64,000 nucleotides of DNA from Planotetraspora phitsanulokensis (GCF_016863295.1 NZ_BOOP01000044.1:1-64000), one strand, 5' to 3'. Shown: positions 32,112 through 41,768, counted from the stretch's first letter. Numbers and translations are program-made. The notes: a model not told the origin generated them from the sequence alone.

Positions 32112-33235
32112 AGATCGGCATCGTCTGTCCGTACACCTGGGACGTCCCGGGAGGCGTCCAGGCGCACATCCGCGATCTCGCCGAGGCGCTCATCGCCGAC
32201 GGTCACGACGTGTCCGTGATCACTCCTGCGGCCGACGACGCCCCGCTGCCGTCGTACGTCACCTCCGCCGGCCGCGCCGTGCCCGTGCCGTACAACGGGT
32301 CGGTGGCCCGGCTGGCCTTCGGCTTCCTGTCGGCCAACCGGGTGCGCAAGTGGATCAGAGAGGGCGGGTTCGACGTGCTGCACGTGCACGAGCCCGCCGT
32401 GCCGTCCCTCGGGGTGCTGGCCTGCTGGGTGGCCCGCGGGCCGATGGTGGCCACGTTCCACGCGTCGTACGAACGCTCGCGGGCCATGTCGGTGGCCGCG
32501 CCGATGTTGCAGAGTGCCCTGGAGAAGATCAACGCCAGGATCGCCGTCTCCGACGCGGCCCGCAGGACCCTCGTGGAGCACCTCGGCGGCGACGCCGTGC
32601 TGATCCCCAACGGGGTCACCGTGAGCAGGTACGCCGAGGCGACCCCGCTTCCCGGCTGGGGGCCCGACGGCCAGGTGATCGGATTCCTCGGCCGGATGGA
32701 CGAGCCGCGCAAGGGCCTGCCGGTGCTGCTGGAGGCGTTCTCGCTGCTCGCCCCGGAACGGCCGGGGCTGCGGCTGCTGATCGCCGGACCAGGTGATCAC
32801 GACGACGTGCTCGACCGGGTGCCCAGGCAGTACCGGGACCGCGTCGGGCTGCTCGGCATGGTGAGCGAGGCGGACAAGGTCCGCGCCTACCACTCGGTCG
32901 ACATCTTCTGCGCTCCCAACCTGGGCGGGGAGAGCTTCGGCATCGTCCTGACGGAGGCCATGTCCGCCGGGGCGCCGATCCTGGCCAGCGACATCCCCGC
33001 GTTCCGCCGGGTGCTCGGCGGCGGGCAGGCCGGGGCGCTGTTCACCACGGGCGACGCCTCGGCGCTCGCCGAGGAGGCCGCGCGTCTCCTCGACGACCCC
33101 GGCCGCCGGGCCAAACTCTCCGACGAGGCCCGCCACGCCGTGCGCAAGTACGACTGGTCCACCGTCGCCCGTGACGTCCTGCGCGTCTACGAGACCGTCG
33201 CGGCCGACGCGGGCGTCGTGGAGGACGTGGCGTGA
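32108..33235 (+). CDS. pimA: Phosphatidyl-myo-inositol alpha-mannosyltransferase
   Basis: 375 residues, GT4 family, GT-B fold, peripheral membrane. Transfers mannose from GDP-mannose to the inositol of phosphatidylinositol, the first PIM step. N-terminal YTWDVPGGVQAHIRDLAEAL carries the glycine loop; FDVLHVHEPAVPSLGVL and ATFHASYERSR follow; IGFLGRMDEPRKGLPVLLEA marks the start of the second Rossmann domain; PNLGGESFGIVLTEAMSAGA holds the E-x7-E donor-binding motif. GTG start overlaps the acyltransferase stop; the next gene overlaps its own stop by GTGA. Confidence 0.93.
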   Translation: MKIGIVCPYTWDVPGGVQAHIRDLAEALIADGHDVSVITPAADDAPLPSYVTSAGRAVPVPYNGSVARLAFGFLSANRVRKWIREGGFDVLHVHEPAVPSLGVLACWVARGPMVATFHASYERSRAMSVAAPMLQSALEKINARIAVSDAARRTLVEHLGGDAVLIPNGVTVSRYAEATPLPGWGPDGQVIGFLGRMDEPRKGLPVLLEAFSLLAPERPGLRLLIAGPGDHDDVLDRVPRQYRDRVGLLGMVSEADKVRAYHSVDIFCAPNLGGESFGIVLTEAMSAGAPILASDIPAFRRVLGGGQAGALFTTGDASALAEEAARLLDDPGRRAKLSDEARHAVRKYDWSTVARDVLRVYETVAADAGVVEDVA

Positions 33236-33771
33236 CGACCACCCTGATCCTCGTCATCGGCGTGCTCGTGGTGCTCGCCAGCGTGTACATCTCGTGGCGG
33301 GCAGGCCGGCTCGACCGCCTGCACATCAGGCTGGAGGCGGCGCAGGCCGCGCTCGACGCCGCGCTGCTGCGCCGCGCAGCCGTCAGCCTCGAGCTCGCGG
33401 GGTCGCGGATTCTCGACCCCGCGACCTCGCTCGTGCTCGCCGCGGCCGCCCACGAGGCCCGTACGTCGGGACCCGACGAGCGCGAACACGCCGAGAGCGA
33501 CCTGTCCAGGACTCTCAGGGCGGTCGTCGACCAGGACCGGTTCGGCGAGAAGCTCGGCGAGCACCTTGAGGGCCCCGCGCTGATGAAGGAGCTCGACACG
33601 GCGGTGGCGAAGGTCGTCTACTCCCGCCGCTTCTTCAACAACGCCGTGGCGGTCACCCGTACGGCACAGCGTCGCTGGCTGGCGCGGACACTCAGGCTCG
33701 CGGGGCACACGGACTACCCGCAGTTCTTCGAGATCGACGATGCTCCGCCGGAGTCATTGGCCGCGGAGTAG
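33232..33771 (+). CDS. LemA-like membrane-anchored protein, fourth gene of the PIM operon
   Basis: 179 residues. One N-terminal helix (TLILVIGVLVVLASVYISW), then an alpha-helical soluble region: RLHIRLEAAQAALDAALLRRAA, and near the end VYSRRFFNNAVAVTRTAQRRW, which resembles the end of LemA-family coiled domains. No enzyme motif. Coupled to pimA by GTGA, so the product should act with the membrane lipid enzymes or share their expression. In mycobacteria a Nudix gene takes this position instead. Function unknown. Confidence 0.72.
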   Translation: MTTTLILVIGVLVVLASVYISWRAGRLDRLHIRLEAAQAALDAALLRRAAVSLELAGSRILDPATSLVLAAAAHEARTSGPDEREHAESDLSRTLRAVVDQDRFGEKLGEHLEGPALMKELDTAVAKVVYSRRFFNNAVAVTRTAQRRWLARTLRLAGHTDYPQFFEIDDAPPESLAAE

Positions 33772-33818
33772 TCCGTTTTGACCAGATGTATAGGGACATT
33801 AGGCCGCCCGCCGGTAAG

Positions 33819-33841
33819 CTCATGCCGTTTCATGGCATGAG
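33819..33841 (+). terminator. Inverted repeat after the PIM operon
   Basis: CTCATGCC (33819-33826) / GGCATGAG (33834-33841), 8-bp perfect stem, loop 7, 48 bases after the last PIM-operon stop and 60 before the next start. Terminator or 5' regulatory hairpin of the DUF3048 gene; unclear which. Confidence 0.4.
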
Positions 33842-33901
33842 GGCTGCGTGTGATGGGCATGTTCTGCCTGCTCACGGGGTCCCCACGGGAGGTGCTGAAC
33901 A

Positions 33902-34912
33902 ATGCGGGCAGTGACGGGCTTCACCCTTGTCTTGGGGGTCGTACTGGCGGGAGCGGGGTGTTCGTCGGACGAGCCCGCCAAACAGCCACTGGCCGCCACG
34001 GCCTCGGCCTCGCCTCCGGCGTCCCCTTCTCCGACCGCGCCGCCCGAGCATCCCTTCACCGGGCGGGAGGGCTCCGCGCTGAAGCCCGTGCTCGCGGTGA
34101 AGATCGAGAACACGCCTGCGGGGAAGCCGCAGATGGGCCTGCGCAGCGCCGACATCGTCTACGTCGAGCAGGTGGAGGGCGGCCTGACCCGGCTGATGGC
34201 GATCTTCTCGTCGAAGCTGCCCGCGCAGGTGGGCCCGGTCCGCAGCGCACGCATCTCCGACCTGCACATCCTGCCGATGTTCGGCAAGCCGGCGCTCGGC
34301 TACTCCGGTGTGCAGACCAGGATGATCCCCTTCGTCCAGCAGGCGTCGCTCTACGACGTCTCCGACAGCGCCGTGCCCTCGGCGTACTCGCGCGTGTCCG
34401 GCCGGGTCGCGCCGTACAACCTCTTCGCGAGCCCGAAGAAGCTGCTGGCCAAGGCGTCGAAGGCGAGCAACGCGCAGGACGTCGGCTTCACGTTCTCCGA
34501 CGAGGCGCCCGACGGGGGCACCGCCAAGAAGTCCTTCAGCGTGAAGTATCCGGCGGCCCGGTTCACGTTCACCTGGTCGGCCTCGCAGAAGCGGTGGCTC
34601 ATCACGCAGGACGGCCGCAAGGACATGGCGGCGGAGGGCGGCCAGCAGGGCGCGCCCACGATCGTGGTCCAGTGGGTCAAGACCGACCGCTCGCAGTTCC
34701 ACGACTTCCACGGCAGCTACACGCCCCTCGTCCACTCGGTGGGCAAGGGCAAGGGCGTCGTGTTGCGGGACGGCAAGGCGTACGACGTGTCGTGGTCGCG
34801 CCCCTCGGAGGAGGAGGGCACCACCTACACGACGGCCGACGGGGAGCCGATGCCGTTCTCGCGCGGGCAGGTGTGGGTCGTGCTGGCGTCGAAGAAGCCG
34901 GTCTCTCCGTGA
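33902..34912 (+). CDS. DUF3048 (YerB-like) lipoprotein
   Basis: 336 residues. Lipoprotein signal with lipobox LAGAGC (Cys at 20), then a Ser/Ala/Pro linker to about 55. The DUF3048 domain follows: LAVKIENTPAGKPQMGLRSA, DIVYVEQVEGGLTRLMAIF, VGPVRSARISDLHILPMFG, with the C-terminal subdomain VVQWVKTDRSQFHDF and FSRGQVWVVLASKK. YerB-type proteins are exported and widespread in Gram-positive bacteria, with no firm activity. GGGAGGT ribosome site 7-8 nt before ATG. Single-gene unit between the PIM operon and pdxS. Confidence 0.88.
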   Translation: MRAVTGFTLVLGVVLAGAGCSSDEPAKQPLAATASASPPASPSPTAPPEHPFTGREGSALKPVLAVKIENTPAGKPQMGLRSADIVYVEQVEGGLTRLMAIFSSKLPAQVGPVRSARISDLHILPMFGKPALGYSGVQTRMIPFVQQASLYDVSDSAVPSAYSRVSGRVAPYNLFASPKKLLAKASKASNAQDVGFTFSDEAPDGGTAKKSFSVKYPAARFTFTWSASQKRWLITQDGRKDMAAEGGQQGAPTIVVQWVKTDRSQFHDFHGSYTPLVHSVGKGKGVVLRDGKAYDVSWSRPSEEEGTTYTTADGEPMPFSRGQVWVVLASKKPVSP

Positions 34913-34982
34913 TCGTGCAAATGGTACAAAGCTCGTGATCAATCCTGACAGAGTGGAACGTAAGGGGATGGACCGACCAGGA

Positions 34983-35008
34983 CCTACGATGGAGATGACA
35001 ATCGTAGG
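34983..35008 (+). promoter_or_regulatory. Inverted repeat upstream of pdxS
   Basis: CCTACGAT (34983-34990) and ATCGTAGG (35001-35008), 8-bp arms, 10-nt centre, ending 22 bases before the pdxS GTG. The left arm contains TACGAT, a possible -10, so the palindrome may be an operator over the promoter or a 5'-leader hairpin. Confidence 0.4.
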
Positions 35009-35030
35009 CCCGCCGACGTGAGGTAGCACC

Positions 35031-35942
35031 GTGTCCAGCAGCACCCCCGAAGTCAACGAGTCCGCCGTCGGTACCGCCCGCGTGAAGCGCGGAATGGCGG
35101 AGATGCTCAAGGGCGGGGTCATCATGGATGTCGTCACCCCCGAGCAGGCCAAGATCGCCGAGGATGCCGGAGCGGTGGCGGTCATGGCGCTCGAGCGCGT
35201 GCCCGCCGACATTCGCGCCCAGGGCGGAGTGTCGCGGATGAGCGACCCCGACATGATCGAGGGCATCATCGGCGCGGTGTCGATCCCGGTGATGGCCAAG
35301 GCGAGGATCGGCCACTTCGTCGAGGCCCAGGTGCTTCAGGCGCTCGGGGTCGACTACGTCGACGAGTCCGAGGTCCTGACGCCCGCCGACTTCGCCAACC
35401 ACATCGACAAGTGGCAGTTCACCGTGCCCTTCGTGTGCGGCGCCACGAACCTCGGGGAGGCGCTGCGCCGCATCACCGAGGGTGCCGCGATGATCCGGTC
35501 GAAGGGCGAGGCGGGCACCGGCGACGTCTCCAACGCGACCACCCACATGCGGCAGATCCGCGCCGAGCTCAAGCGGCTGACCTCCCTGCCCGAGGACGAG
35601 CTCTACGTCGCGGCCAAGGAACTGCAGGCGCCGTACGAGCTGGTCGCCGAGGTGGCCAAGGCGGGCAAGCTGCCGGTCGTGCTGTTCACGGCCGGCGGGA
35701 TCGCGACGCCGGCGGACGCCGCGATGATGATGCAGCTCGGGGCGGAGGGCGTCTTCGTCGGCTCCGGCATCTTCAAGTCGGGCGACCCGGCCAAGCGGGC
35801 GGCGGCGATCGTGAAGGCCACCACGTTCTACGACGACCCCGATGTCATCGCCAAGGTCTCGCGCGGCCTGGGTGAGGCCATGGTCGGCATCAACGTGGAC
35901 GACGTCCCCGTCTCCCACCGCCTCGCGGAACGCGGCTGGTAA
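35031..35942 (+). CDS. pdxS: Pyridoxal 5'-phosphate synthase subunit PdxS
   Basis: 303 residues, full length. With PdxT it makes PLP from ribose-5-phosphate, glyceraldehyde-3-phosphate and ammonia. TIM barrel landmarks: [60 protein letters not shown] (active-site lysine), [55 protein letters not shown] start with GAGGT upstream. pdxT is not next: a MarR gene and a repeat cluster intervene. Confidence 0.97.
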   Translation: MSSSTPEVNESAVGTARVKRGMAEMLKGGVIMDVVTPEQAKIAEDAGAVAVMALERVPADIRAQGGVSRMSDPDMIEGIIGAVSIPVMAKARIGHFVEAQVLQALGVDYVDESEVLTPADFANHIDKWQFTVPFVCGATNLGEALRRITEGAAMIRSKGEAGTGDVSNATTHMRQIRAELKRLTSLPEDELYVAAKELQAPYELVAEVAKAGKLPVVLFTAGGIATPADAAMMMQLGAEGVFVGSGIFKSGDPAKRAAAIVKATTFYDDPDVIAKVSRGLGEAMVGINVDDVPVSHRLAERGW

Positions 35943-35951
35943 CGCCTAGGT

Positions 35952-36034
35952 GTGATCATGCACATATTCGCGAGAGGCGCGCTGACCTGCGCCTCCCTCG
36001 TGCGTGATCACCCCTATCAGATGTGTGATCACCG
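35952..36034. repeat. GATCATG repeat cluster 2
   Basis: One full plus unit: head 35952-35961, tail CTGACCTGC 35982-35990, 20-bp spacer. Two further GTGATCAC heads without clear tails start at about 36004 and 36025. It fills the gap between pdxS and the marR gene. Confidence 0.75.
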
Positions 36035-36053
36035 TCGATGGGGCGGGCTGGGT

Positions 36054-36059
36054 TAGGGT
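36054..36059 (+). promoter_or_regulatory. -10 box (TAGGGT) for leaderless marR mRNA
   Basis: TAGGGT ends 7 nt before GTG 36067; no Shine-Dalgarno. Confidence 0.45.
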
Positions 36060-36066
36060 CTGGGGT

Positions 36067-36492
36067 GTGACGACGGACGACACGGGGCAGCTGGCGGGGA
36101 GCCTGTCGCGGGAGCTGCGTCACCTCGTCATGTTGCTCCGCCGTACGACGGCGGGACAGCCGGTGACCGCCCAGCAGTACTCCGTCCTCGGTTCGCTCGA
36201 AGGCGCCCCCCGGCGCATGTCCGAGCTGGCCGAGGAGCACGGCGTTCAGCTGCCCACCATGACGGTCCAGATCAACCGGCTCGAGGATGCGGGCCTGGTC
36301 GCCCGGGGCACCGACGCGTCCGACGCCCGTGTCCGCACGGTCGAGCTGACCAGCGAGGGCCGGTCCCGTCTGCATGCCGTACGGCACGCGAGGATCGCCT
36401 ACCTGACTCGGCAGCTGGACCGGCTCACGGTGGACGAGCGGCGTGCCATCACCGCGGCCCTGCCCGCGCTGGCCAAGCTCGGCCGCGGCTGA
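36067..36492 (+). CDS. MarR-family transcriptional regulator between pdxS and pdxT
   Basis: 141 residues. Winged helix: AQQYSVLGSLEGAPRRMSEL, EEHGVQLPTMTVQINRLEDA with GLVARGTDASDARVRTVELT as the wing; N- and C-terminal helices form the dimer interface. GTG 36067 is chosen because a TAGGGT box is 7 nt away. It separates pdxS from pdxT, which are usually adjacent. Ligand and targets unknown; control of pdxT is possible but pdxT also has its own 78-bp leader. Confidence 0.87.
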   Translation: MTTDDTGQLAGSLSRELRHLVMLLRRTTAGQPVTAQQYSVLGSLEGAPRRMSELAEEHGVQLPTMTVQINRLEDAGLVARGTDASDARVRTVELTSEGRSRLHAVRHARIAYLTRQLDRLTVDERRAITAALPALAKLGRG

Positions 36493-36570
36493 CCACCCGC
36501 GGTCGTCGCCGGTTTGGGACGCGACCCCGCGTGGTCATACGCTGAATCGGCACCAGAGGAAGGGACTGCT

Positions 36571-37182
36571 GTGACCGCTGCGCCGAAGATCGGTGTGCTC
36601 GCCCTCCAGGGTGACGTGCGCGAGCACGTCCGCGCCTTGGAGGCGTCGGGTGCCGGCGCGATGCCCGTCCGCCGCCAGGAAGAGCTGGACGCGGTGGACG
36701 CGCTGGTCATCCCGGGTGGGGAGTCCACCACGATGTGGAAGCTCGCGACCGCGTTCGAGCTCCTCGAGCCCCTCCGGCTGCGGATCAAGGAGGGCATGCC
36801 CGCCTACGGCTCCTGCGCCGGCATGATCATGCTGGCCGACCGCATCGAGGGCGGGATCGAGGGGCAGGAGACTCTGGGCGGCATCGACATGGTCGTCCGG
36901 CGCAACGCGTTCGGCCGTCAGGTCGACTCCTTCGAGGCCGATCTCGACTTCGCCTCGCGGGGTTTGATGAGGGCCGTTTTCATCCGCGCGCCCTGGGTCG
37001 AGTCCGTCGGTCCAAAGGTCGACGTGCTGGGCCGCGCGCGACCAGGGGATGCGGTGAGCGAAGCTGGGGATAGGATCGTCGCGGTCCGACAGGGACCTCT
37101 GCTCGCGACATCCTTCCACCCGGAGCTAACCGGAGATGCGCGGGTTCATTCGTATTTTGTCGAAATGGTGAGGGAGTTCTAG
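36571..37182 (+). CDS. pdxT: Pyridoxal 5'-phosphate synthase glutaminase subunit PdxT
   Basis: 203 residues from GTG 36571 (GAGGAAGGGA upstream). Class I glutamine amidotransferase feeding ammonia to Pdx[19 protein letters not shown] at the start, [14 protein letters not shown], the nucleophile in [14 protein letters not shown], and the His-Glu pair in [17 protein letters not shown] complete the triad. A TCATACGCT stretch about 40 nt upstream may be the promoter. Only 3 bases separate its stop from yebC, so the two are co-transcribed. Confidence 0.96.
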   Translation: MTAAPKIGVLALQGDVREHVRALEASGAGAMPVRRQEELDAVDALVIPGGESTTMWKLATAFELLEPLRLRIKEGMPAYGSCAGMIMLADRIEGGIEGQETLGGIDMVVRRNAFGRQVDSFEADLDFASRGLMRAVFIRAPWVESVGPKVDVLGRARPGDAVSEAGDRIVAVRQGPLLATSFHPELTGDARVHSYFVEMVREF

Positions 37183-37185
37183 GCG

Positions 37186-37941
37186 ATGTCCGGCCACTCC
37201 AAATGGGCGACGACGAAGCACAAGAAGGCGGCGCTGGACTCCAAGCGCGGCAAGCTCTTCGCCAAGCTCATCAAGAACATCGAGGTCGCGGCCAGGACCG
37301 GCGGTCCCGATCCGGACGGCAACCCGACCCTGTACGACGCGATCACCAAGGCGCGGAAGAACTCCGTCCCCATCGACAACATCGAGCGCGCGCGTAAGCG
37401 CGGCGGCGGTCTCGAGGCGGGCGGCGCCGACTGGCAGACCATCATGTACGAGGGCTACGCCCCCGGCGGGGTCGCCATCCTGATCGAGTGCCTGACCGAC
37501 AACCGCAACCGCGCGGCGTCGGAGGTCCGGGTCGCTCTCACCCGTAACGGCGGCTCCCTCGCGGACCCCGGCTCGGTCTCGTACATGTTCAACCGCAAGG
37601 GCGTCGTGATCGTCCCGCGGGCCTCGCTGACCGAGGACGACGTGCTCATGGCCGTCCTGGACGCGGGGGCCGAGGAGGTCAACGACCTCGGCGACAACTT
37701 CGAGGTCGTCTCCGAGGCGACCGACCTCATCCCGGTCCGCAAGGCCCTGCAGGACGCCGGGATCGACTACGAGTCGGCCGAGGCGAGCTTCGTGCCCACG
37801 ATGAACGTCCCGCTCGACGAGGAGGGCGCCCGCAAGGTCTTCCGCCTCATCGACGCGCTCGAGGACAGCGACGACGTCCAGAACGTCTGGGGCAACTTCG
37901 ACGTCAGCGACGAGATCATGGAGAAGCTCGAGGAGGACTAG
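37186..37941 (+). CDS. yebC: YebC/PmpR-family protein
   Basis: 251 residues. Opens with the family signature [39 protein letters not shown], then [31 protein letters not shown], and [20 protein letters not shown] in domain III. Members were described as DNA-binding regulators (PmpR) and more recently linked to relief of ribosome stalling. Its place just before ruvCAB is conserved in many bacteria. Directly follows pdxT. Confidence 0.95.
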   Translation: MSGHSKWATTKHKKAALDSKRGKLFAKLIKNIEVAARTGGPDPDGNPTLYDAITKARKNSVPIDNIERARKRGGGLEAGGADWQTIMYEGYAPGGVAILIECLTDNRNRAASEVRVALTRNGGSLADPGSVSYMFNRKGVVIVPRASLTEDDVLMAVLDAGAEEVNDLGDNFEVVSEATDLIPVRKALQDAGIDYESAEASFVPTMNVPLDEEGARKVFRLIDALEDSDDVQNVWGNFDVSDEIMEKLEED

Positions 37942-37983
37942 CGCCGGGCGGAAAACGGGTCGCGTGTGCGGCCGCGGGCAGCC

Positions 37984-37989
37984 TAGTTT
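37984..37989 (+). promoter_or_regulatory. -10 box (TAGTTT) for a leaderless mRNA
   Basis: TAGTTT ends 8 nt before GTG 37998. Confidence 0.35.
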
Positions 37990-37997
37990 GGTCGTTC

Positions 37998-39164
37998 GTG
38001 GACATTCGCGACCTGACGGCCGATGATCTCGACGCCGTGCTCGACAACCGCAAGCGCGCCTTCGGCCCGCTCTCCCCGGGAGACGTGGAGACGTGGCGCA
38101 AACGCTTCGAGATCCTGCCAGAAGGGTCCTACCTGGGCTCCTTCGAAGGCTCCCGGCTGACCGGCACGGCACGGATCAACCGTTTCACCCAGTGGTGGCA
38201 CGGGCGGGCGCTGTCCATGGGGGGCATCGCCGGCGTGACCGTCGCGCCGGAGGACCGCGGACGCGGCGTGGGCCGCACGCTCATGTCGGCCGTGATCGAC
38301 CGGTGCGGCGAACTCGGGCACGTCACGTCCGCGCTCTATCCGGCCACCACGCCGATCTACCGGAGCCTGGGCTGGGAGCATGCGGGGGCGCTGTTCACGG
38401 CCGTCCTGCCCACTGAGGCGCTGCGCGGCCTCGGGGACGACGCCTCGAAGGCCGTGAAGCTGCGCCGCATGGGCGCGGCCGACGCGCCGGAGCTCATGGC
38501 GGTGCTGGAGCGCGTCTACGCCTCCACCCGCGCCAGCGGCCCGCTCGGCTGGGACGAGCCCACGTGGCGCCTGTGGCTCGACGACGATGACGACTTCTGC
38601 TACCTGGCCGACGACGGGTACGTGATCTACCGCTGGGACTCCGGGGACATCGAGGTCGACAACCTCGTCGCCGGCTCCGAGGCCACGGCGCGCGCCCTGT
38701 GGTCGCTCGTCGGCACCGCCTCGTCCATCGCCACGTCGGTCAGGGCCCCTGTGGCGCCCCACGACCCGGTTCTGTGGATGCTCCGTGAGCGGCAGTCCGA
38801 CGAGGTCAGGCAGACGCGCTGGATGTTCCGCCTGATCGACCTGCCCGCCGCCGTCGGACGGCGCGGCTTCCCCGCCGGGGTCGCCCTCGACACGACGATC
38901 GAGGTCGACGACCCGCAGCGGCCCGCCAACTCGGGCACCTGGCGCCTGGAGGTCGCCGCCGGGTCCGGTACGGCTTCCTCCGGGTCCGCCGCCGGCTCGG
39001 GTGCGGCGCCCCGATTCACGATCGGCGGCCTGTCGGCCCTGTTCGCCGGCGTCCCCACGGCCACCCTCCGGCGTACGGGACGGCTCTCCGGGGGATCTCC
39101 CGAGGTCGACGACGCCCTGGACGCCGCCTTCAACTGCGCCGCGTACATGATCGATTACTTCTGA
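37998..39164 (+). CDS. Eis-like GNAT N-acetyltransferase
   Basis: 388 residues, three parts as in mycobacterial Eis: an N-terminal GNAT domain with the acetyl-CoA loop [20 protein letters not shown] and [13 protein letters not shown] (candidate acid Tyr), a second GNAT-like domain ([38 protein letters not shown]), and a C-terminal sterol-carrier-like domain ([20 protein letters not shown]). It ends in IDYF: a C-terminal Phe, as in Eis, where the terminal carboxylate serves catalysis. Eis acetylates aminoglycosides and protein lysines; the native substrate here is unknown. A Gly/Ser/Ala-rich loop at about 318-336 is unusual. Apparently leaderless GTG start. Confidence 0.87.
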   Translation: MDIRDLTADDLDAVLDNRKRAFGPLSPGDVETWRKRFEILPEGSYLGSFEGSRLTGTARINRFTQWWHGRALSMGGIAGVTVAPEDRGRGVGRTLMSAVIDRCGELGHVTSALYPATTPIYRSLGWEHAGALFTAVLPTEALRGLGDDASKAVKLRRMGAADAPELMAVLERVYASTRASGPLGWDEPTWRLWLDDDDDFCYLADDGYVIYRWDSGDIEVDNLVAGSEATARALWSLVGTASSIATSVRAPVAPHDPVLWMLRERQSDEVRQTRWMFRLIDLPAAVGRRGFPAGVALDTTIEVDDPQRPANSGTWRLEVAAGSGTASSGSAAGSGAAPRFTIGGLSALFAGVPTATLRRTGRLSGGSPEVDDALDAAFNCAAYMIDYF

Positions 39165-39264
39165 CGCGAGCGAAGACGAGCCGATCACGGTAGAGTTCGG
39201 TGCCGAACAGATGTTCGGCGGTTCCCAGGACGCCGCTGGGCGAGCGGACCAGGGAGGCCTGCCG

Positions 39265-39867
39265 GTGCGGATGCCAGAGCTGCGCGTGCTGGGGGTCGAC
39301 CCCGGGCTGACGCGATGCGGCGTCGGCGCGGTGCGGGGCCGTCCCGGCGCGCCACTCGATCTCATCGGGGTCGGGGTGGTGCGCACTCCGGCCGAGGACG
39401 ACATCGGCGCCCGCCTGGTGGTGATCGAGGCCGAGCTCGAGCGGTGGCTCGACGAGGTCAAGCCCGACGCGGTGGCGGTCGAGAGGGTGTTCGCCCAGCA
39501 CAACGTCCGCACCGTCATGGGCACCGCCCAGGCCTCCGCCGTCGCGATCGTGTGCGCCGCCCGCAGGGGCCTGCCGGTCGCCCTGCACACCCCCAGTGAG
39601 GTCAAGGCCTCCATCACGGGGAACGGCAACGCCGACAAGAAGCAGGTGGGCACGATGGTCACCCGGCTCCTGCGGCTCGACGCGATGCCCAAGCCCGCCG
39701 ATGCCGCCGACGCCCTCGCGCTGGCCATCTGCCACGTGTGGCGAGGAGGCGTACAGAACCGGCTGGCCGATGCTCTCGCCCGGTCTCGCGGCGCCGCCTC
39801 GGTCGCGATGGCCGCGGGCTACCGGCATTCGCCCCCCGGCCGTACCGGCGATCGGACCAGACCATGA
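39265..39867 (+). CDS. ruvC: Crossover junction endodeoxyribonuclease RuvC
   Basis: 200 residues from GTG 39265, 7 nt after AGGGAGG. Resolves Holliday junctions with RuvAB. Four acidic catalytic residues are visible: Asp in [18 protein letters not shown], Glu in [16 protein letters not shown], and the Asp pair in [16 protein letters not shown]. The C-terminal 30 residues are a basic Arg/Gly tail longer than in E. coli. Its TGA overlaps the ATG of a 67-codon ORF. A TAGAGT box about 75 nt upstream may be the promoter of the ruv operon. Confidence 0.95.
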   Translation: MRMPELRVLGVDPGLTRCGVGAVRGRPGAPLDLIGVGVVRTPAEDDIGARLVVIEAELERWLDEVKPDAVAVERVFAQHNVRTVMGTAQASAVAIVCAARRGLPVALHTPSEVKASITGNGNADKKQVGTMVTRLLRLDAMPKPADAADALALAICHVWRGGVQNRLADALARSRGAASVAMAAGYRHSPPGRTGDRTRP

Positions 39868-40067
39868 CCGTCCGATCCGCGGTGGGGGCGGCGCTCTGTC
39901 TGCGGGCTCTGGTAGGACTGGGGGCGGCTCGCGGGCGTGGCCTGCCGGAGGTCCCGCGGTGGATGTCGCGGTTCAGGCGGGCGACAGGCGTTGACGCTCA
40001 CGACGGCGGGCCGGTGGGACGGCGTCGTGACCGTTCCGCCCGGAGCGGGGAGGGGACGGGCGAATGA
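39864..40067 (+). CDS. Small 67-residue ORF bridging ruvC and ruvA
   Basis: ATG 39864 overlaps the ruvC stop (ATGA), and its own TGA overlaps the ruvA ATG 40064 in the same way. Thus the whole 196-bp ruvC-ruvA gap is an open frame coupled at both ends. The product begins [20 protein letters not shown], a short hydrophobic stretch, and ends very basic and Gly/Arg-rich ([14 protein letters not shown]). No known family. It may be a real small protein, or only a translated spacer that keeps ribosomes running into ruvA. The GC-rich context could keep frames open by chance, but the exact double overlap is striking. Confidence 0.5.
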   Translation: MTVRSAVGAALCLRALVGLGAARGRGLPEVPRWMSRFRRATGVDAHDGGPVGRRRDRSARSGEGTGE

Positions 40068-40684
40068 TCGCATCCGTGGCGGGGGAGGTGACCGCCGTCG
40101 CGCCGGACGCCGCCGTCATCGAGGTCGGCGGGGTGGGCGTCCTGGTGCACTGCACGCCCGGCACGCTCGCCACTTTGCGCGTGGGCGAGCCCGCCCGGCT
40201 CGCGACCGCTCTCGTCGTGCGGGAGGAGTCGCTCACGCTGTACGGCTTCGCCACCGATGACGAACGGGTCGTGTTCGAACTGCTGCAGACGGCCAGCGGT
40301 GTGGGACCGCGCATCGCCCTCGCGATGCTGGCGGTGCACACGCCGAACGCGCTGCGGGTCGCCGTGGCCGGCGCCGATCTCAAGGCACTGACGATGGTCC
40401 CCGGCATCGGGCAGAAGGGCGCCCAGCGCATCGTGCTCGAACTGAAGGACAAGCTCGGCACCCCCGACGAGACGGTCGCCGCCGCGTTGAACGGCAAGGC
40501 GAAGCCTCCGGCCTGGCGCGAGCAGGTCCACTCCGGCCTGGTCGGGCTCGGCTACTCCGCCAAGGACGCGGACGAGGCCGTCGCCGTCGTCGGCGCCGAG
40601 GCGGACGCGGAGGTCGCGGCGGGCCGTACGCCCCAGGTCGCGGTGCTGCTCAAGGCGGCGCTGCGCGCGCTGAGCGTCCGATGA
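40064..40684 (+). CDS. ruvA: Holliday junction branch migration subunit RuvA
   Basis: 206 residues. Tetrameric junction-binding partner of RuvB. OB fold at 1-64 ([40 protein letters not shown]), the helix-hairpin-helix domain (LLQTASGVGPRIALAMLAVH; MVPGIGQKGAQRIVLELKDK), a linker, and the C-terminal RuvB-binding domain (HSGLVGLGYSAKDADEAVAVV). GCGGGGAGGGG ribosome site. Followed after 34 bp by ruvB. Confidence 0.95.
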   Translation: MIASVAGEVTAVAPDAAVIEVGGVGVLVHCTPGTLATLRVGEPARLATALVVREESLTLYGFATDDERVVFELLQTASGVGPRIALAMLAVHTPNALRVAVAGADLKALTMVPGIGQKGAQRIVLELKDKLGTPDETVAAALNGKAKPPAWREQVHSGLVGLGYSAKDADEAVAVVGAEADAEVAAGRTPQVAVLLKAALRALSVR

Positions 40685-40718
40685 GGCAGGGCATTAGACC
40701 GGCGACCCGGGGGCGCGC

Positions 40719-41768
40719 ATGAGCTTCGAACGTGATCTCGTGTCGCCCGAGCCGGACAACGACGAGCACACGCTGGAGGCCGCGCTGCGGCCCAAGCGTC
40801 TCGACGAGTTCATCGGCCAGGCGCGGGTCCGCGAGCAGTTGTCGCTCGTGCTGGAGAGCGCCCTTCGCCGCAACCGCCCGCCTGACCACGTGCTGATGAG
40901 CGGAGGGCCCGGCCTCGGGAAGACCACGCTCGCGATGATCATCGCAGCGGAGCTGGGTGCGCCGCTCCGGGTGACCTCCGGTCCCGCGCTCGAGCGCGCG
41001 GGCGACCTCGCCGCGATCCTGTCGACCCTGTCCGAGGGCGAGGTGCTGTTCATCGACGAGATCCACCGGATGGCCCGGCCCGCGGAGGAGATGCTCTACC
41101 TCGCGATGGAGGACTTCCGGGTCGACATCGTGGTCGGCAAGGGGCCGGGGGCGACCTCGATCCCCCTGGACATCGCGCCGTTCACCCTCGTGGGGGCGAC
41201 GACCCGCGCGGGCCTGCTGCCGGCCCCGCTGCGCGACCGGTTCGGGTTCACCGCGCACATGGACTTCTACGACGCGAGCGAGCTGGAGCAGGTCCTGCAC
41301 CGTTCGGCGCGCCTGCTGGCGGTGGGCCTGCCCGAGGAGGGCGCCCATGAGATCGCCCGGCGGTCTCGTGGCACGCCTCGAATCGCGAACCGGCTGCTCA
41401 GAAGGGTCAGAGACTTCTCGGAGGTCCGCGCCGAGGGGGTCATCACCCAGGAGATAGCCTCAGCCGCACTGAATCTTTACGAGGTCGACGCGGAAGGGCT
41501 GGACCGGCTCGACCGGGCGGTTCTCGGCGTGCTGCTCCGCAAGTTCGGCGGTGGTCCCGTGGGCCTGTCGACTCTCGCCGTGGCCGTAGGGGAGGAGCCC
41601 GAGACCGTCGAGGTCGTGGCCGAGCCGTTCCTCGTACGGCAGGGCCTGATCGCCCGCACCCCGCGAGGCAGGGTCGCGACGGCGTCGGCCTGGGCTCATC
41701 TCGGTCTGACTCCTCCTCCTGACGCGTTCGGCGCATCCGTCCTCCCCGGGCTGTTCGACGAGGCGTAG
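40719..41768 (+). CDS. ruvB: Holliday junction DNA helicase RuvB
   Basis: 349 residues, full length. AAA+ motor driving branch migration. [20 protein letters not shown], Walker [20 protein letters not shown], Walker [11 protein letters not shown], sensor 1 [20 protein letters not shown], arginine finger region, sensor 2 [17 protein letters not shown], and a C-terminal winged helix ending with [20 protein letters not shown]. The ribosome site is weak. Last gene of the ruv operon. Confidence 0.97.
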   Translation: MSFERDLVSPEPDNDEHTLEAALRPKRLDEFIGQARVREQLSLVLESALRRNRPPDHVLMSGGPGLGKTTLAMIIAAELGAPLRVTSGPALERAGDLAAILSTLSEGEVLFIDEIHRMARPAEEMLYLAMEDFRVDIVVGKGPGATSIPLDIAPFTLVGATTRAGLLPAPLRDRFGFTAHMDFYDASELEQVLHRSARLLAVGLPEEGAHEIARRSRGTPRIANRLLRRVRDFSEVRAEGVITQEIASAALNLYEVDAEGLDRLDRAVLGVLLRKFGGGPVGLSTLAVAVGEEPETVEVVAEPFLVRQGLIARTPRGRVATASAWAHLGLTPPPDAFGASVLPGLFDEA

